Shown here: positions 24,898 to 33,191 of the stretch, in pieces
Layout of the letters: each line of letters starts with the position of its first letter
Position numbering within the stretch: the first letter of the stretch is position 1
NCBI GenBank assembly: GCA_013299105.1
Contig: JAAFJY010000050.1
Location: forward strand, 1 to 33,478
Direction of reading: 5' to 3'
Source of the DNA: Chitinophagales bacterium
GTDB lineage: Bacteria > Bacteroidota > Bacteroidia > Chitinophagales > Saprospiraceae
Length of the DNA: 33,478 nt
The notes under the pieces: generated by a model
Databases searched by the model: none
The model's input: the letters and a program-made list of their open reading frames with translations, nothing else
What the model was told of the DNA's origin: nothing
Program-made: the position numbers and the translations under genes

Positions 24898-24905
24898 TAT
24901 CTTTG
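24898..24905 (+). promoter_or_regulatory. Bacteroidota -7 promoter element upstream of tyrS
   Basis: TATCTTTG, a full TAnnTTTG match, 94 nt upstream of the tyrS ATG. The long leader that would result shows no T-box or other riboswitch that I can recognise. Confidence 0.45.
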
Positions 24906-24999
24906 CCGCGCAATTGATACAGGGGAACTTTTTTGCCAAAAAGCCCCTTGAATGAATACTTGGACTTGAAAAACAAGCCTGAGACCAAACCAAAGAAAA

Positions 25000-26274
25000 A
25001 TGGATTTTTTGCAAGAGTTGAGCTGGAGGGGCATGTTGCACTCCAAAATTGATGGAATCGACGAAGTTTTGGCCCGCGAAAAGGTGGTAGCTTACATTGG
25101 CTTTGACCCCACGGCTCCTTCTTTGACCATCGGCAACTATGTGCAAATCATGTTGTTGAAGCTGTTTCAATTGTCTGGCCACCAGCCGATTGTGCTGTTC
25201 GGCGGCGCAACGGGTAGGGTAGGGGACCCCTCCGGAAAAGACAAGGAGCGGGAGTTGAAGTCGGAAGAAGAACTGGACAGCAACCTGGCTTTTCAGGTAG
25301 AACAGTTCAAAAAACTACTCGATTTTGAAGGCATTCCCAATGCAGCTTTGATCGTCAATAACCTGGATTTTTACAAGGACATGAACATCCTTGAATTCTT
25401 GCGGGTAGTAGGCAAAACCTTGACGATCAATTACATGCTCAACAAGGATTCGGTGCAAAACCGCATGGAAAGCGGGATTTCCTTTACCGAGTTCAGCTAC
25501 CAGTTGTTGCAGGGCTACGATTTTCAGTGTTTGTTCGAAAAACACCATTGCATCCTGCAAATGGGGGGCTCGGATCAATGGGGCAATATCACCAGTGGCA
25601 CAGAGTTTATCCGCCGCAACCTGGGCGAAAAGGCCTATGCCATTACCACGCCCTTGCTGACCAAGGCGGATGGGACCAAGTTTGGCAAGTCTAGCGAAGG
25701 AAATATTTGGCTGGACCCTAAAATGACTTCGCCGTACAAATTCTACCAGTTTTGGATCAACATTGACGACGCAGATTTGCCCAAATTAACCCGCTACTTC
25801 ACCTTGCATAGCCAGGCTGAAATCGAAACCCGCGAAGCTGAATTGGTCAACAACAAGCCAGAGCAAAAACGCCTCTTGGCAGAGGAATTGACTGTTCGCA
25901 TCCATTCACAGGCTGCTTATGAATCAGTTTTGAGGGTTTCTGAGTTGCTTTTTGGCCGCAATGCCGACCGCGACATGGTTCTGGGCTTGGATGAAGAGGA
26001 GTTGGAGGTGATTGCCAATGAAATTCCAAGTTATCGCATCAGCAAATACCTATTGGATACCAGTTTGGCTATTGCTGATCTGCTGACCGAACATACCGGG
26101 ATACTTCCTTCCAAAAGTGAATTGCGCCGCGCCATCCAAGGCAATGCTTTGACCATCAACAAGGAAAAAGTGAGTTCGCACGAGGCGGTTTTGAGCAATG
26201 AGCAACTCTTGCACGGCCGCTACCTTTTGGTGGAAAATGGGAAGAAGAATAAGTATTTGGTGGTGGTAGCATGA
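25000..26274 (+). CDS. tyrS: Tyrosyl-tRNA synthetase
   Basis: A 424-residue class I synthetase that charges tRNA-Tyr. Visible are FDPTAPSL (35-42), GGATGRVGDPSGKD, SYQLLQGYDF, QMGGSDQWGN, and the KMSKS-type loop KFGKS (227-231). The C-terminal S4 RNA-binding domain runs from about 350 to 424. The HIGH motif, usually H-I-G-H in SLHIGH, reads T-I-G-N (residues 43-46), although the rest of the catalytic core is well kept. MDFLQELSWRGMLH at 25000 fits the family start. A strong inverted repeat ends the transcript. As the only TyrRS seen it is presumably functional, but a second copy elsewhere cannot be excluded. Confidence 0.95.
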   Translation: MDFLQELSWRGMLHSKIDGIDEVLAREKVVAYIGFDPTAPSLTIGNYVQIMLLKLFQLSGHQPIVLFGGATGRVGDPSGKDKERELKSEEELDSNLAFQVEQFKKLLDFEGIPNAALIVNNLDFYKDMNILEFLRVVGKTLTINYMLNKDSVQNRMESGISFTEFSYQLLQGYDFQCLFEKHHCILQMGGSDQWGNITSGTEFIRRNLGEKAYAITTPLLTKADGTKFGKSSEGNIWLDPKMTSPYKFYQFWINIDDADLPKLTRYFTLHSQAEIETREAELVNNKPEQKRLLAEELTVRIHSQAAYESVLRVSELLFGRNADRDMVLGLDEEELEVIANEIPSYRISKYLLDTSLAIADLLTEHTGILPSKSELRRAIQGNALTINKEKVSSHEAVLSNEQLLHGRYLLVENGKKNKYLVVVA

Positions 26275-26291
26275 AGTTTTGACGCCGAAAC

Positions 26292-26330
26292 AAATGGCGC
26301 TTTTTCCTGAAAAAGGAAAAAGCGCCATTT
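26292..26330. terminator. Bidirectional terminator hairpin between tyrS and the phosphoesterase
   Basis: A perfect 16-bp stem, AAATGGCGCTTTTTCC (26292-26307) with its complement at 26315-26330, and a 7-nt A-rich loop. AATTTT follows on the plus side. It lies between convergent genes, 17 bp after the tyrS stop, and can serve both strands. Confidence 0.8.
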
Positions 26331-26344
26331 AATTTTCACTAATT

Positions 26345-27157
26345 TCAGGCATTCAATACCTCCTCACTAATCACCACTTTAGGGTCCAGCAAATAAGTCA
26401 AAATCGACTGGTCTTTGCGCAGCTCTACGATGCGAAAACCCCGGTAAGAAGTGCCCCAAGCCCCACCAAAATGGGAATCAAAAAGGTAAGGCACTCGTCC
26501 TTGCCACCTGATACCTGCCTGGTCGTGGTCGTGACCATTGAAAACGGCTCGAATGTTGGGGTAATTGACCATCAGTTGTTGAAATTCTCGGGCATCTACG
26601 CCATTAGCCGTCCATTTCAAAGGGGTGATGTGTACGAAAATGAAGATGTTCTGCTTGTTCTGGTATCGTTCTAGTTGATCTCGAAACCAATCTACATTGG
26701 GCGACAAGTACTCCCCTTTTTCATTGGAAGTAGTACCGAGCAAGAAGACCGATTTTTTGAACTCCACCGCTTGGTTTACTTCTTGCCCCCAAACCGCTTT
26801 CCATTCACCAGGGCTTACCATGTCGTGATTACCCTGAGTGACATAATAAGGCATTTTGAGCCCATCCAAGGCTGTTTTAGCTGCTTGAAGAAATGGCTTT
26901 TCATCGTGAATGATGTCGCCATTGATCACACAAGCATCAAGCGGTTGAGTAGCGTGTTGTCCATTGACCTGATCGACCAAGGTTTGAAAAAAAGCGGCAT
27001 ACTCGGTATTTTTTTGCCCATAATGACCATCCGAAGCCACTGCGAAACGCAGGATTGGTTTTTGTACAAAATCCCAATCGGTGGCAGCTTGCACACCCGA
27101 TGCACCCAGAACCAAGGCGCCGAGGCTTGCTTTTTGTAGAAATTGTCTTCTTTTCAT
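26345..27157 (-). CDS. Exported calcineurin-like metallophosphoesterase
   Basis: A 270-residue metallophosphoesterase. The leader MKRRQFLQKASLGALVLGAS carries a twin-arginine-type RR, so Tat export is likely. Metal-binding motifs appear in order: D43 and H45 in ASDGHYG, NGDIIHDE, TQGNHDM, FVHITP and NGHDHDQ. The substrate is unknown (phosphodiesters or phosphomonoesters). The open frame extends 33 codons upstream, but the Tat leader places the start at 27157. It is divergent from the HAD gene with 55 bp between the start codons and converges on tyrS. Confidence 0.9.
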   Translation of the reverse strand: MKRRQFLQKASLGALVLGASGVQAATDWDFVQKPILRFAVASDGHYGQKNTEYAAFFQTLVDQVNGQHATQPLDACVINGDIIHDEKPFLQAAKTALDGLKMPYYVTQGNHDMVSPGEWKAVWGQEVNQAVEFKKSVFLLGTTSNEKGEYLSPNVDWFRDQLERYQNKQNIFIFVHITPLKWTANGVDAREFQQLMVNYPNIRAVFNGHDHDQAGIRWQGRVPYLFDSHFGGAWGTSYRGFRIVELRKDQSILTYLLDPKVVISEEVLNA

Positions 27158-27212
27158 TCGAGCGATGCTTTGGGTTTCAAAATACACTATTTTGCCGCCA
27201 CAAAACCAAAAC

Positions 27213-28064
27213 ATGGAAAACCTTTCTTCTTTTCGCGAGGTGGCCACCCAATTCAAAGCCCTATTTTTAGACTCTTATGGGGTGTTAAAAAACTTCCGTG
27301 GCCTGATCGACGGTGTGCAAGAAACCCTGGATTTGATGGCTGAAAAGGGGATTGAATTTCGGGTTTTGACCAATGATGCCTCGCGTAGCCCAGAACAACA
27401 GGCCGAGTCCTTTGCGCACCTGGGTTTGACGGGCATTCCTGCTGAAAAAATCATCACTTCAGGCATGATGGCCCGCAATTTTTTGCAACTGAAGATCAAA
27501 GGTGGAAAAGTAGCTTACTTAGGAACCGCTAAAGCTGCACATTACATCCTACAAGCGCAACTTGAAAGCATCCCAGTGAGCCATGTTGATTTTGACAAAT
27601 TAGACGAAATCCAAGCCCTGGTGTTTTTGGACGACGAAGGCTTTGATTGGAATTTCGACATCAACAAAACGGTTAACTTGATTCGACGTAAAAACATGCC
27701 GATCATCATAGCCAATTCTGATAAGCTGTACCCGGTAAACAAAAATGAGGTGTCGATTGCAACAGGCGGCATTGCCAAATTGGTGGAGAGCATCATCAAC
27801 AAAAGTTTTATCCACTTTGGCAAGCCCGACACCCAAATGTTCAATTACGCTTTTGAAGATTTGAATAAAAATGGCCAGCAATTTAGCAAGGAGGACATCT
27901 TGATGGTAGGTGATACCTTACATACCGACATATTAGGAGGCAATAAATTTGGGGTAAAAACAGCCCTGGTGCTCAGCGGCAACACTACCGCTAAGGATGC
28001 TGACCTGGCGATTCGCAGCAGTGGGATTATTCCCGACTTTATTTGTGAGTCGATTGTAGGGTAG
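27213..28064 (+). CDS. HAD-superfamily class IIA-like protein
   Basis: A 283-residue HAD protein of the NagD-like class IIA. Motif I is ALFLDSYGVLKN (D20), motif II lies in VLTNDASRS, and the late motifs are FGKPDTQMF with MVGDTLHTDILGGNKFG. In phosphatases motif I is DxD; here the second Asp, the usual acid/base, is Tyr (D-S-Y), a change I recall in related Bacteroidota proteins. Phosphatase activity is therefore uncertain. The open frame extends 44 codons upstream into the divergent phosphoesterase region, but MENLSSFREVATQFKALFLD is the sensible start. Repeat family 2 copy B follows within 3 bp. Confidence 0.87.
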   Translation: MENLSSFREVATQFKALFLDSYGVLKNFRGLIDGVQETLDLMAEKGIEFRVLTNDASRSPEQQAESFAHLGLTGIPAEKIITSGMMARNFLQLKIKGGKVAYLGTAKAAHYILQAQLESIPVSHVDFDKLDEIQALVFLDDEGFDWNFDINKTVNLIRRKNMPIIIANSDKLYPVNKNEVSIATGGIAKLVESIINKSFIHFGKPDTQMFNYAFEDLNKNGQQFSKEDILMVGDTLHTDILGGNKFGVKTALVLSGNTTAKDADLAIRSSGIIPDFICESIVG

Positions 28065-28066
28065 TC

Positions 28067-28197
28067 AGCGTAAAAATAAGGGGAACGGATTTAGGTTTAG
28101 TGAAAAGAGAAAAAGGTTCTTTGACAATTGGTGTGGGAGGTCAAAATTTCTCAACGCTGGCGGATGTTGTTACGTACATTTTATTTTAGCTCAAATC
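28067..28197. repeat. MITE-like palindromic repeat, family 2, copy B (diverged)
   Basis: Both ends match copies A and C (AGCGTAAAAATAAGG at the left, CATTTTATTTTAGCTCAAAT at the right) and so does GGTTTAGTGAAAAGAG. The centre is different. It fills the gap between the convergent HAD and AraC genes. Confidence 0.65.
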
Positions 28198-28203
28198 CTT
28201 CAG

Positions 28204-29055
28204 TCAGTTGAGTTCTTCAAAGCCCTTGCGAAAAGCCATTGGATTTTGGCCCGTGATTTTTTTAAAACTACGGTTGAAATAAGACAAACTTTCAAATCCA
28301 CAAGCAAAGCAAGCTTCCGAAACGTTGTTTCCTGCCAACAGGAGCCGCTTGGCTTCGTTGATGCGGTAGTAGTTTAGAAACTCAGTGAAACTCAGCTTGG
28401 TCATTTTTCTGAAATAACGGCAAAATGCGCCGCTGCTCAAATTGCACAAGTCAGCGACTTCCTTCAGGCTTATTTTTCGTTGATAATGCTCGTCAATGAA
28501 ATTGTAGAGTTCACTGAGCCGGTCCTGTTCTTTTTTGTTGAACTTGTTTTTGGGGGCCATGCGGTGCAAGTAAGTTTGGTCTTGGGCCCCAGCCAAGGCA
28601 TTCAACAATTGCAAAACTGCTGTAAACTGGGCAAAATGGGGCATTTGGTGGATGGTTTTGAAAAAATCACCCCATTGCTGCCTGGTTTTTTCGCCAAAAG
28701 CAATGCCTAATTTTGATTTTTCCAGTAAACCTGCTATCGCCTGTAATTCTGGAGTATGGCCCAAAATGGGTGACAGGAAACCTGTCTGCAAATGCAAAAC
28801 CGTTTTTTCGTAAGCGCTTTTTACGCCATAATCAAAATTGAGATGTGGAATGTAAGGGCCAATCAAAACCAGGTCACTGCTAAAATAGCGCGAGAAATGC
28901 TCCCCAACGTGTCGAGTACCTTCTTCCGCTTCGATGAACACCAATTCATACTCCGGGTGGAAATGCCAAAAGAAAAAATCGTTGAGCTTGGGGTTGATCA
29001 ACCATCTAAAGGAACTTCCCGTAGCAGGGGTGATTTTCTCTAATTGAATCTTCAT
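28204..29055 (-). CDS. AraC-family transcriptional regulator
   Basis: A 283-residue regulator. The N-terminal half has a cupin-like sensing domain (FFFWHFHPEYELVFIEAEEGTRHVG; DLVLIGPYIPHLNF). The C-terminal 100 residues hold two helix-turn-helix units: ISLKEVADLCNLSSGAFCRYF and NVSEACFACGFESLSYFNRSF, ending in KKITGQNPMAFRKG. It is transcribed away from the PhyH-like gene with 142 bp between the start codons, so it probably regulates that gene in response to a small ligand, perhaps a sugar or related compound as for most cupin-AraC proteins. Confidence 0.92.
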   Translation of the reverse strand: MKIQLEKITPATGSSFRWLINPKLNDFFFWHFHPEYELVFIEAEEGTRHVGEHFSRYFSSDLVLIGPYIPHLNFDYGVKSAYEKTVLHLQTGFLSPILGHTPELQAIAGLLEKSKLGIAFGEKTRQQWGDFFKTIHQMPHFAQFTAVLQLLNALAGAQDQTYLHRMAPKNKFNKKEQDRLSELYNFIDEHYQRKISLKEVADLCNLSSGAFCRYFRKMTKLSFTEFLNYYRINEAKRLLLAGNNVSEACFACGFESLSYFNRSFKKITGQNPMAFRKGFEELN

Positions 29056-29197
29056 TTGGACTTTTTATGGCTTTTGTTCCGTGTAAATTAATCAAAAAGA
29101 TCAAAATAGTTCAAAAAATGGCCAGAATTGCGGTTGCTCAACAAGTGTGTTTAGTGGAAATTTGCATCATCTGAAACACAACTAAAAAAGCTCTGCC

Positions 29198-30193
29198 ATG
29201 AATCCTGAACAAGCTACAATGGCTCCCACGATGGTGCCGACCATGATTCCCAATGCCAATCACCTCGACAAACCTGGCAATCCTTCGACCGCAACTTCTA
29301 GCCACCTCAAGCTCAATGATCGCAGCAATGGGGAACCGCTGCGGGTACTGAGCGAAGAAGATTGGCAATTTTGGATCCACAATGGATATGTGGTGATCAA
29401 AAACGCGGTACCACGCGAACAAGCCCTGGCTACTGCTCAATTTTTGTGGGAATTCGAAGAAAAAGACCCCAACGACCAAAGCACCTGGTACACAGCTCCT
29501 CGCGCTGAAATGAAAATGAAGGAACTGGCCGGAACAGGTATGGTGGAAGTTTACAACAACCAGCACCTTTGGAACAACCGCCAAATGCAGCGCGTTTACG
29601 ATGCCTTTGTTGACATTTGGGGCACGGAAAAACTATGGGTGACCATCGACCGAGCTAATTTGAATTTTCCTATCCGCCCAGGATTTGAGTACAAAGGATT
29701 TATCCACTGGGATTACGACCCTGAAACCAAACCAGTCAACGTACAGGGCGTTTTAGCTTTGGCCGACCAAAACGACGAAAACATGGGTGGTTTTCAGTGC
29801 ATCCCAGAATTGTACCGCACCTATGATACTTGGAAACTCACCCAGCCGGAAGACCGTGATCGGTTCAAACCTGACACAAGTGCTTTTGAGGGGCAATTTC
29901 ACAAAGTTAAGCTCAATGCAGGTGACTTGCTGATTTTCAACAGCACCGAGCCACACGGTATTCGACCTAACTTGTCGCAAGACAAAGTGCGGATTGCCCA
30001 ATACATTTCCATGATGCCCGCAGAGGAGGACAATGCTGCGATGCGCGAATGGAGAGTCAATTCCTGGCGTAACCGCATTGCGCCTGAAGGCTATGCTTTT
30101 CCTGGTGATCCCCGCAATTGGGAGCAGACCAAATATCCAGTTGCTGAATTGAACGACTTGGGTAAAAAACTGCTGGGATTAGAAAATTGGTAA
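29198..30193 (+). CDS. Phytanoyl-CoA dioxygenase (PhyH)-family oxygenase
   Basis: A 331-residue Fe(II)/2-oxoglutarate oxygenase. The iron triad is visible: H170 and D172 in FIHWDYD and H253 in NSTEPHGIRPN, with R256 or R265 to bind 2-oxoglutarate. The double-stranded beta-helix strands include VQGVLALADQNDENMGGFQC. The first 40 residues are low complexity (Met/Pro/Thr-rich, ATMAPTMVPTMIPNAN) and may be a disordered tail; the ATG at 29198 is followed only much later by the domain (about residue 50). No signal peptide is seen. The substrate is unknown. It is divergent from the AraC gene and followed by a strong terminator. Confidence 0.88.
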   Translation: MNPEQATMAPTMVPTMIPNANHLDKPGNPSTATSSHLKLNDRSNGEPLRVLSEEDWQFWIHNGYVVIKNAVPREQALATAQFLWEFEEKDPNDQSTWYTAPRAEMKMKELAGTGMVEVYNNQHLWNNRQMQRVYDAFVDIWGTEKLWVTIDRANLNFPIRPGFEYKGFIHWDYDPETKPVNVQGVLALADQNDENMGGFQCIPELYRTYDTWKLTQPEDRDRFKPDTSAFEGQFHKVKLNAGDLLIFNSTEPHGIRPNLSQDKVRIAQYISMMPAEEDNAAMREWRVNSWRNRIAPEGYAFPGDPRNWEQTKYPVAELNDLGKKLLGLENW

Positions 30194-30208
30194 AACCCAA
30201 AAACATAA

Positions 30209-30247
30209 AAAGAGCCTGATCGAGTGTGAAACTTGATCAGGCTCTTT
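30209..30247 (+). terminator. Intrinsic terminator of the PhyH-like gene
   Basis: A perfect 13-bp stem, AAAGAGCCTGATC (30209-30221) with GATCAGGCTCTTT (30235-30247), and a 13-nt loop. The right arm ends in CTTT. It starts 16 bp after the stop codon. Confidence 0.8.
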
Positions 30248-30254
30248 CGTGTTT

Positions 30255-30389
30255 GGGAGCGTAAAAAAATGAGGTGGACAGGTTTTGGGTTTAGTGAAAA
30301 AAGATTAGCAACTGACTGGAAGGAAGTTGTGTTCTTTTTTTGCGAAACCTCAAAAACAAAGATGTCCATCTTATTTTAGCTCAAATACT
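30255..30389. repeat. MITE-like palindromic repeat, family 2, copy C
   Basis: A close copy of 16428-16560, differing at scattered bases; the inverted ends and the CAACT/AGTTG centre are kept. It sits between the PhyH terminator and the stop codon of the M42 peptidase gene. Confidence 0.75.
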
Positions 30390-30404
30390 TTGAGACAAGT
30401 TCAA

Positions 30405-31484
30405 TTAAAAATACTTGAAATTATGCCCTTTTTGGATTTTTTGGAGTGATTCATAAATCAAGCGAACCACATTGTTCACGTCATCTTTGTGGGCCATTTC
30501 TACAGTGGTGTGCATGTAGCGCAGAGGCAATGAAATCAAAGCAGATGGCACACCGCCATTGGAATAGGCGAATGCATCGGTGTCGGTGCCAGTTCTACGC
30601 GAAGAAGCCTCGCGTTGGAACGGGATTTCATGCTCGTTGGCAGCATCAATGATCAATTGCAACAGCTTATTGTGGACGGCGGGGGCATATGTTACCGAAG
30701 GCCCCATGCCACACTTCACGTCGCCAAATTTTTTCTTGTTGATCAGAGGGGTGTTGGTGTCATGCGTTACATCGGTGATGATTGCTACGTGGGGTTTGAT
30801 CGTTTGAGCGATCATTTCAGCGCCACGCAGGCCAATTTCTTCTTGCACGGAGTTGACGATGTACAAACTGAAAGGCAAATTTACTTTGTTTTCGTGCAAA
30901 AGCCGAGCAACCTCGGCAATGCAAAAACCTCCGATCCGGTTGTCCAGCGCACGACCTACATAATAGGTGTCATTGAGCACCATTGCCTCGTCTTCATAGG
31001 TCAAAACACAGCCCACATGGATACCCATATTTAGGACTTCTTCTTTACTTTTAGCACCTACATCAATGAAAATGTTTTCGACTTTAGGGGTCAATGTGCC
31101 TTCCTCTCCATTGCGGGTATGGATTGCTGGCCAACCAAAAATCCCCTTTACTACACCGTTGGCTGTGTAGATGTTTACGCGCTTGGAGGGGGCGATCATT
31201 TGATCAGAGCCCCCATTGCGGATGACATGTAAAAAACCATCATCGGTGATAAAGTGCACAAACCAGGAAATTTCATCAGCATGTCCTTCAATGACCACGC
31301 GATAGTCTTGCCCAGGGTTGATTACCGCATAGGCTGTTCCATAATTATCCAAATCGGTTTGGTCGACATATGGTTTGATGTATTCCAACCATAGTTTCTG
31401 ACCAGCCGACTCAAAACCCGTAGGAGAGGGGTTGTTCAGGTATTGAAATAGAAATGCTTCAGACGCAGGTGTGATGATTTGCAT
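30405..31484 (-). CDS. M42-family aminopeptidase (glutamyl/deblocking type)
   Basis: A 359-residue cytoplasmic metallopeptidase. The two-metal site is visible: H68 in IEGHADEISW, D181 in RALDNRIGG, E215-E216 in SVQEEIGLRG, D238 in ITDVTHDT, and H325 in PLRYMHTTVE. The family usually assembles into large tetrahedral dodecamers and trims small peptides, releasing N-terminal residues. Length is normal, and MQIITPASEAFLFQYLNNPSP at 31484 fits the family start (S/T-P-S-P-T-G follows). It is on the same strand as pyrE, 182 bp downstream of it, so probably transcribed separately. Confidence 0.94.
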   Translation of the reverse strand: MQIITPASEAFLFQYLNNPSPTGFESAGQKLWLEYIKPYVDQTDLDNYGTAYAVINPGQDYRVVIEGHADEISWFVHFITDDGFLHVIRNGGSDQMIAPSKRVNIYTANGVVKGIFGWPAIHTRNGEEGTLTPKVENIFIDVGAKSKEEVLNMGIHVGCVLTYEDEAMVLNDTYYVGRALDNRIGGFCIAEVARLLHENKVNLPFSLYIVNSVQEEIGLRGAEMIAQTIKPHVAIITDVTHDTNTPLINKKKFGDVKCGMGPSVTYAPAVHNKLLQLIIDAANEHEIPFQREASSRRTGTDTDAFAYSNGGVPSALISLPLRYMHTTVEMAHKDDVNNVVRLIYESLQKIQKGHNFKYF

Positions 31485-31666
31485 AGTGATTGCGGCTAAT
31501 TTCGGGGAAATTTTTGACAGCTACACTGTAGTTTTTTCTCCTTATGTACAAACAAGTTGCCAAATTGTTGAGAATAAAACACTTGGGGCCGTTAAAATAT
31601 AGAAAATATCCTACACCAGACTGGTTTCGTACTATTTTCTTGAGCGAAGCAGGGCACAAGCATTTT

Positions 31667-32302
31667 TTATCTAAATGATTGGCTCCATGCACTTGGGTCG
31701 GCACTCCAATTTCGCAAGGTTTGGAGTTCATCCGCTGAGATGTAGTGCTGGGATTGGGCAACTTCCAACAAAGCTTGGTAGTTGCTCAAAGTATCGAATT
31801 TACAGTTGGCTTCAGCAAAAGCATGTTGGGCTTTGGGAAACTGATAACTGAAAATTGCAATTACGCCAACAATGGTCAAGTTTTCATCCTTTAAACTTTC
31901 GACGGCCTGTAGGCTGCTGCCGCCAGTAGAAATCAAATCTTCGACCACTAAAACCTTTTGTCCTGGTGAAACTTCACCTTCGATCAGGTTCTGTCGACCA
32001 TGTTCTTTGGCTTTACTGCGTACATAAATGAAAGGCAAGCCCATGCGGTCGGCAATCAATGCACCATGAGGAATGCCAGCTGTAGCAACCCCTGCTACCA
32101 CATCAATGGGGCCAAACTCAGTAGCCTTTTCCACTAGCCGCTCGACCACGAAATTACGGATATGAGGATAGGAAAGCAGCACCCGATTATCGCAATAAAT
32201 GGGTGATTTCAAGCCTGAAGCCCAGGTAAAAGGCTGTTTCGGACTCAGTTTGATGGCTTTTATTTGCAGAAGCCTGGCTGCAATTTCACGCGCAACATTC
32301 AT
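31667..32302 (-). CDS. pyrE: Orotate phosphoribosyltransferase
   Basis: A 211-residue enzyme that joins orotate and PRPP to give OMP in pyrimidine synthesis. Substrate region: FTWASGLKSPIYCDNR; PRPP-binding motif: VLVVEDLISTGGSS (117-130); KAKEHGRQNLIEG holds the flexible catalytic loop. The ATG at 32302 starts MNVAREIAARLL. It is divergent from the NUDIX gene, with 253 bp between the start codons. Confidence 0.96.
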   Translation of the reverse strand: MNVAREIAARLLQIKAIKLSPKQPFTWASGLKSPIYCDNRVLLSYPHIRNFVVERLVEKATEFGPIDVVAGVATAGIPHGALIADRMGLPFIYVRSKAKEHGRQNLIEGEVSPGQKVLVVEDLISTGGSSLQAVESLKDENLTIVGVIAIFSYQFPKAQHAFAEANCKFDTLSNYQALLEVAQSQHYISADELQTLRNWSADPSAWSQSFR

Positions 32303-32347
32303 GTCGACTAGTGGTAAATCAGGATTTTAGAGCGTGTTAAATATTAG

Positions 32348-32390
32348 AGGGTTAGTCGGAAAACAAGTCAAATTTTGACTAACTCTTTTT
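32348..32390 (+). terminator. Terminator-like hairpin in the pyrE-NUDIX gap
   Basis: AGGGTTAGTC (32348-32357) pairs with GACTAACTCT (32377-32386) with one G-U pair and a 19-nt loop, followed by a run of T that continues to 32391. It has the shape of an intrinsic terminator pointing right, yet it lies between divergent genes, so what it would terminate is unclear. Confidence 0.4.
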
Positions 32391-32528
32391 TAAAGGGTAG
32401 CAGGAAAAACGGAGTTATGCAGCGCATAATGAGTATTTTCCTAACGACCTTTATTAGAAAGGTTAGGCGAAATTGGGCCGCTTTACGGCAAACAAAAAAT
32501 TTTAAACATGCTCTTATTGACCAGTTCT

Positions 32529-32536
32529 TATCTTTA
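32529..32536 (+). promoter_or_regulatory. Possible -7 element for the NUDIX gene
   Basis: TATCTTTA matches seven of the eight positions of TAnnTTTG (counting the two free ones) and lies 19 nt before the ATG at 32556. A perfect 6-bp hairpin (ACCTTT-ATTAG-AAAGGT, near 32450-32466) lies further upstream. Confidence 0.3.
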
Positions 32537-32555
32537 CCGATCAAAACGAGCGCAA

Positions 32556-33173
32556 ATGTACAAAATCTACATCAATGATGTTCCTGTGGTTTTAAAACAG
32601 GTCGATGAATTAAACGGTACGGATGTCAATAGCCCTGATAAGATCGTAGCCCCTTACCCAGGCAAGCCTAAATTTTTTCTCAATTACGCTGACATGCTGG
32701 AGAAAGGGCGAAAAATGAAGTCCATTGTCTTGTACAGTGAACAATACGAGCAGATGGTCGCGGATTTTAATTCTAACTATCAATTGATTGAAGCGGCAGG
32801 TGGATGTGTCTTTAATAACGGAAAATTATTGGTCATTTATCGCCGCGATTCCTGGGACATGCCAAAAGGTAAAATTGACCCGGGCGAAACCCCTGAACAA
32901 GCCGCAGTAAGGGAAGTAGAAGAAGAAACGGGTTTGGCACAAATCAAACTCGGACCCTTAGTATCGATCACGTATCACACTTATCGCGACCGAAAAGAAA
33001 AACGCATCCTGAAACGAACTTATTGGTACCAGATGGAAACACCTCAAACGGAATTACATCCTCAACACGAGGAAGACATTGAAAGAGCCGAATGGGTAGA
33101 CGCGAAATCTTTTTTGGCTGAAAAACCAGTTGTTTATCGGAGTATTGAAGAAGTAATTTTGAAAGTAATCTAA
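32556..33173 (+). CDS. NUDIX hydrolase
   Basis: A 205-residue protein with a perfect NUDIX box at 105-127 (G-x5-E-x7-REVEEETGL) beginning GKIDPGETPEQAAVREVEEE. The N-terminal 75 residues (MYKIYINDVPVVL...KMKSIVLYSE) are a separate region, so the protein is longer than a bare NUDIX domain (about 130). Family members hydrolyse nucleoside diphosphate-linked compounds; the substrate here is unknown. The open frame extends 16 codons upstream, but MYKIYINDVP at 32556 is preferred because it follows the promoter-like element and starts the folded part. It is divergent from pyrE. Confidence 0.9.
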   Translation: MYKIYINDVPVVLKQVDELNGTDVNSPDKIVAPYPGKPKFFLNYADMLEKGRKMKSIVLYSEQYEQMVADFNSNYQLIEAAGGCVFNNGKLLVIYRRDSWDMPKGKIDPGETPEQAAVREVEEETGLAQIKLGPLVSITYHTYRDRKEKRILKRTYWYQMETPQTELHPQHEEDIERAEWVDAKSFLAEKPVVYRSIEEVILKVI

Positions 33174-33191
33174 ACCTAAGCATTTACGAAA

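Noticed and set aside
24801-24999. T-box or other riboswitch upstream of tyrS
   Set aside because: No T-box sequence or specifier hairpin could be recognised. Only a -7 promoter element is visible.
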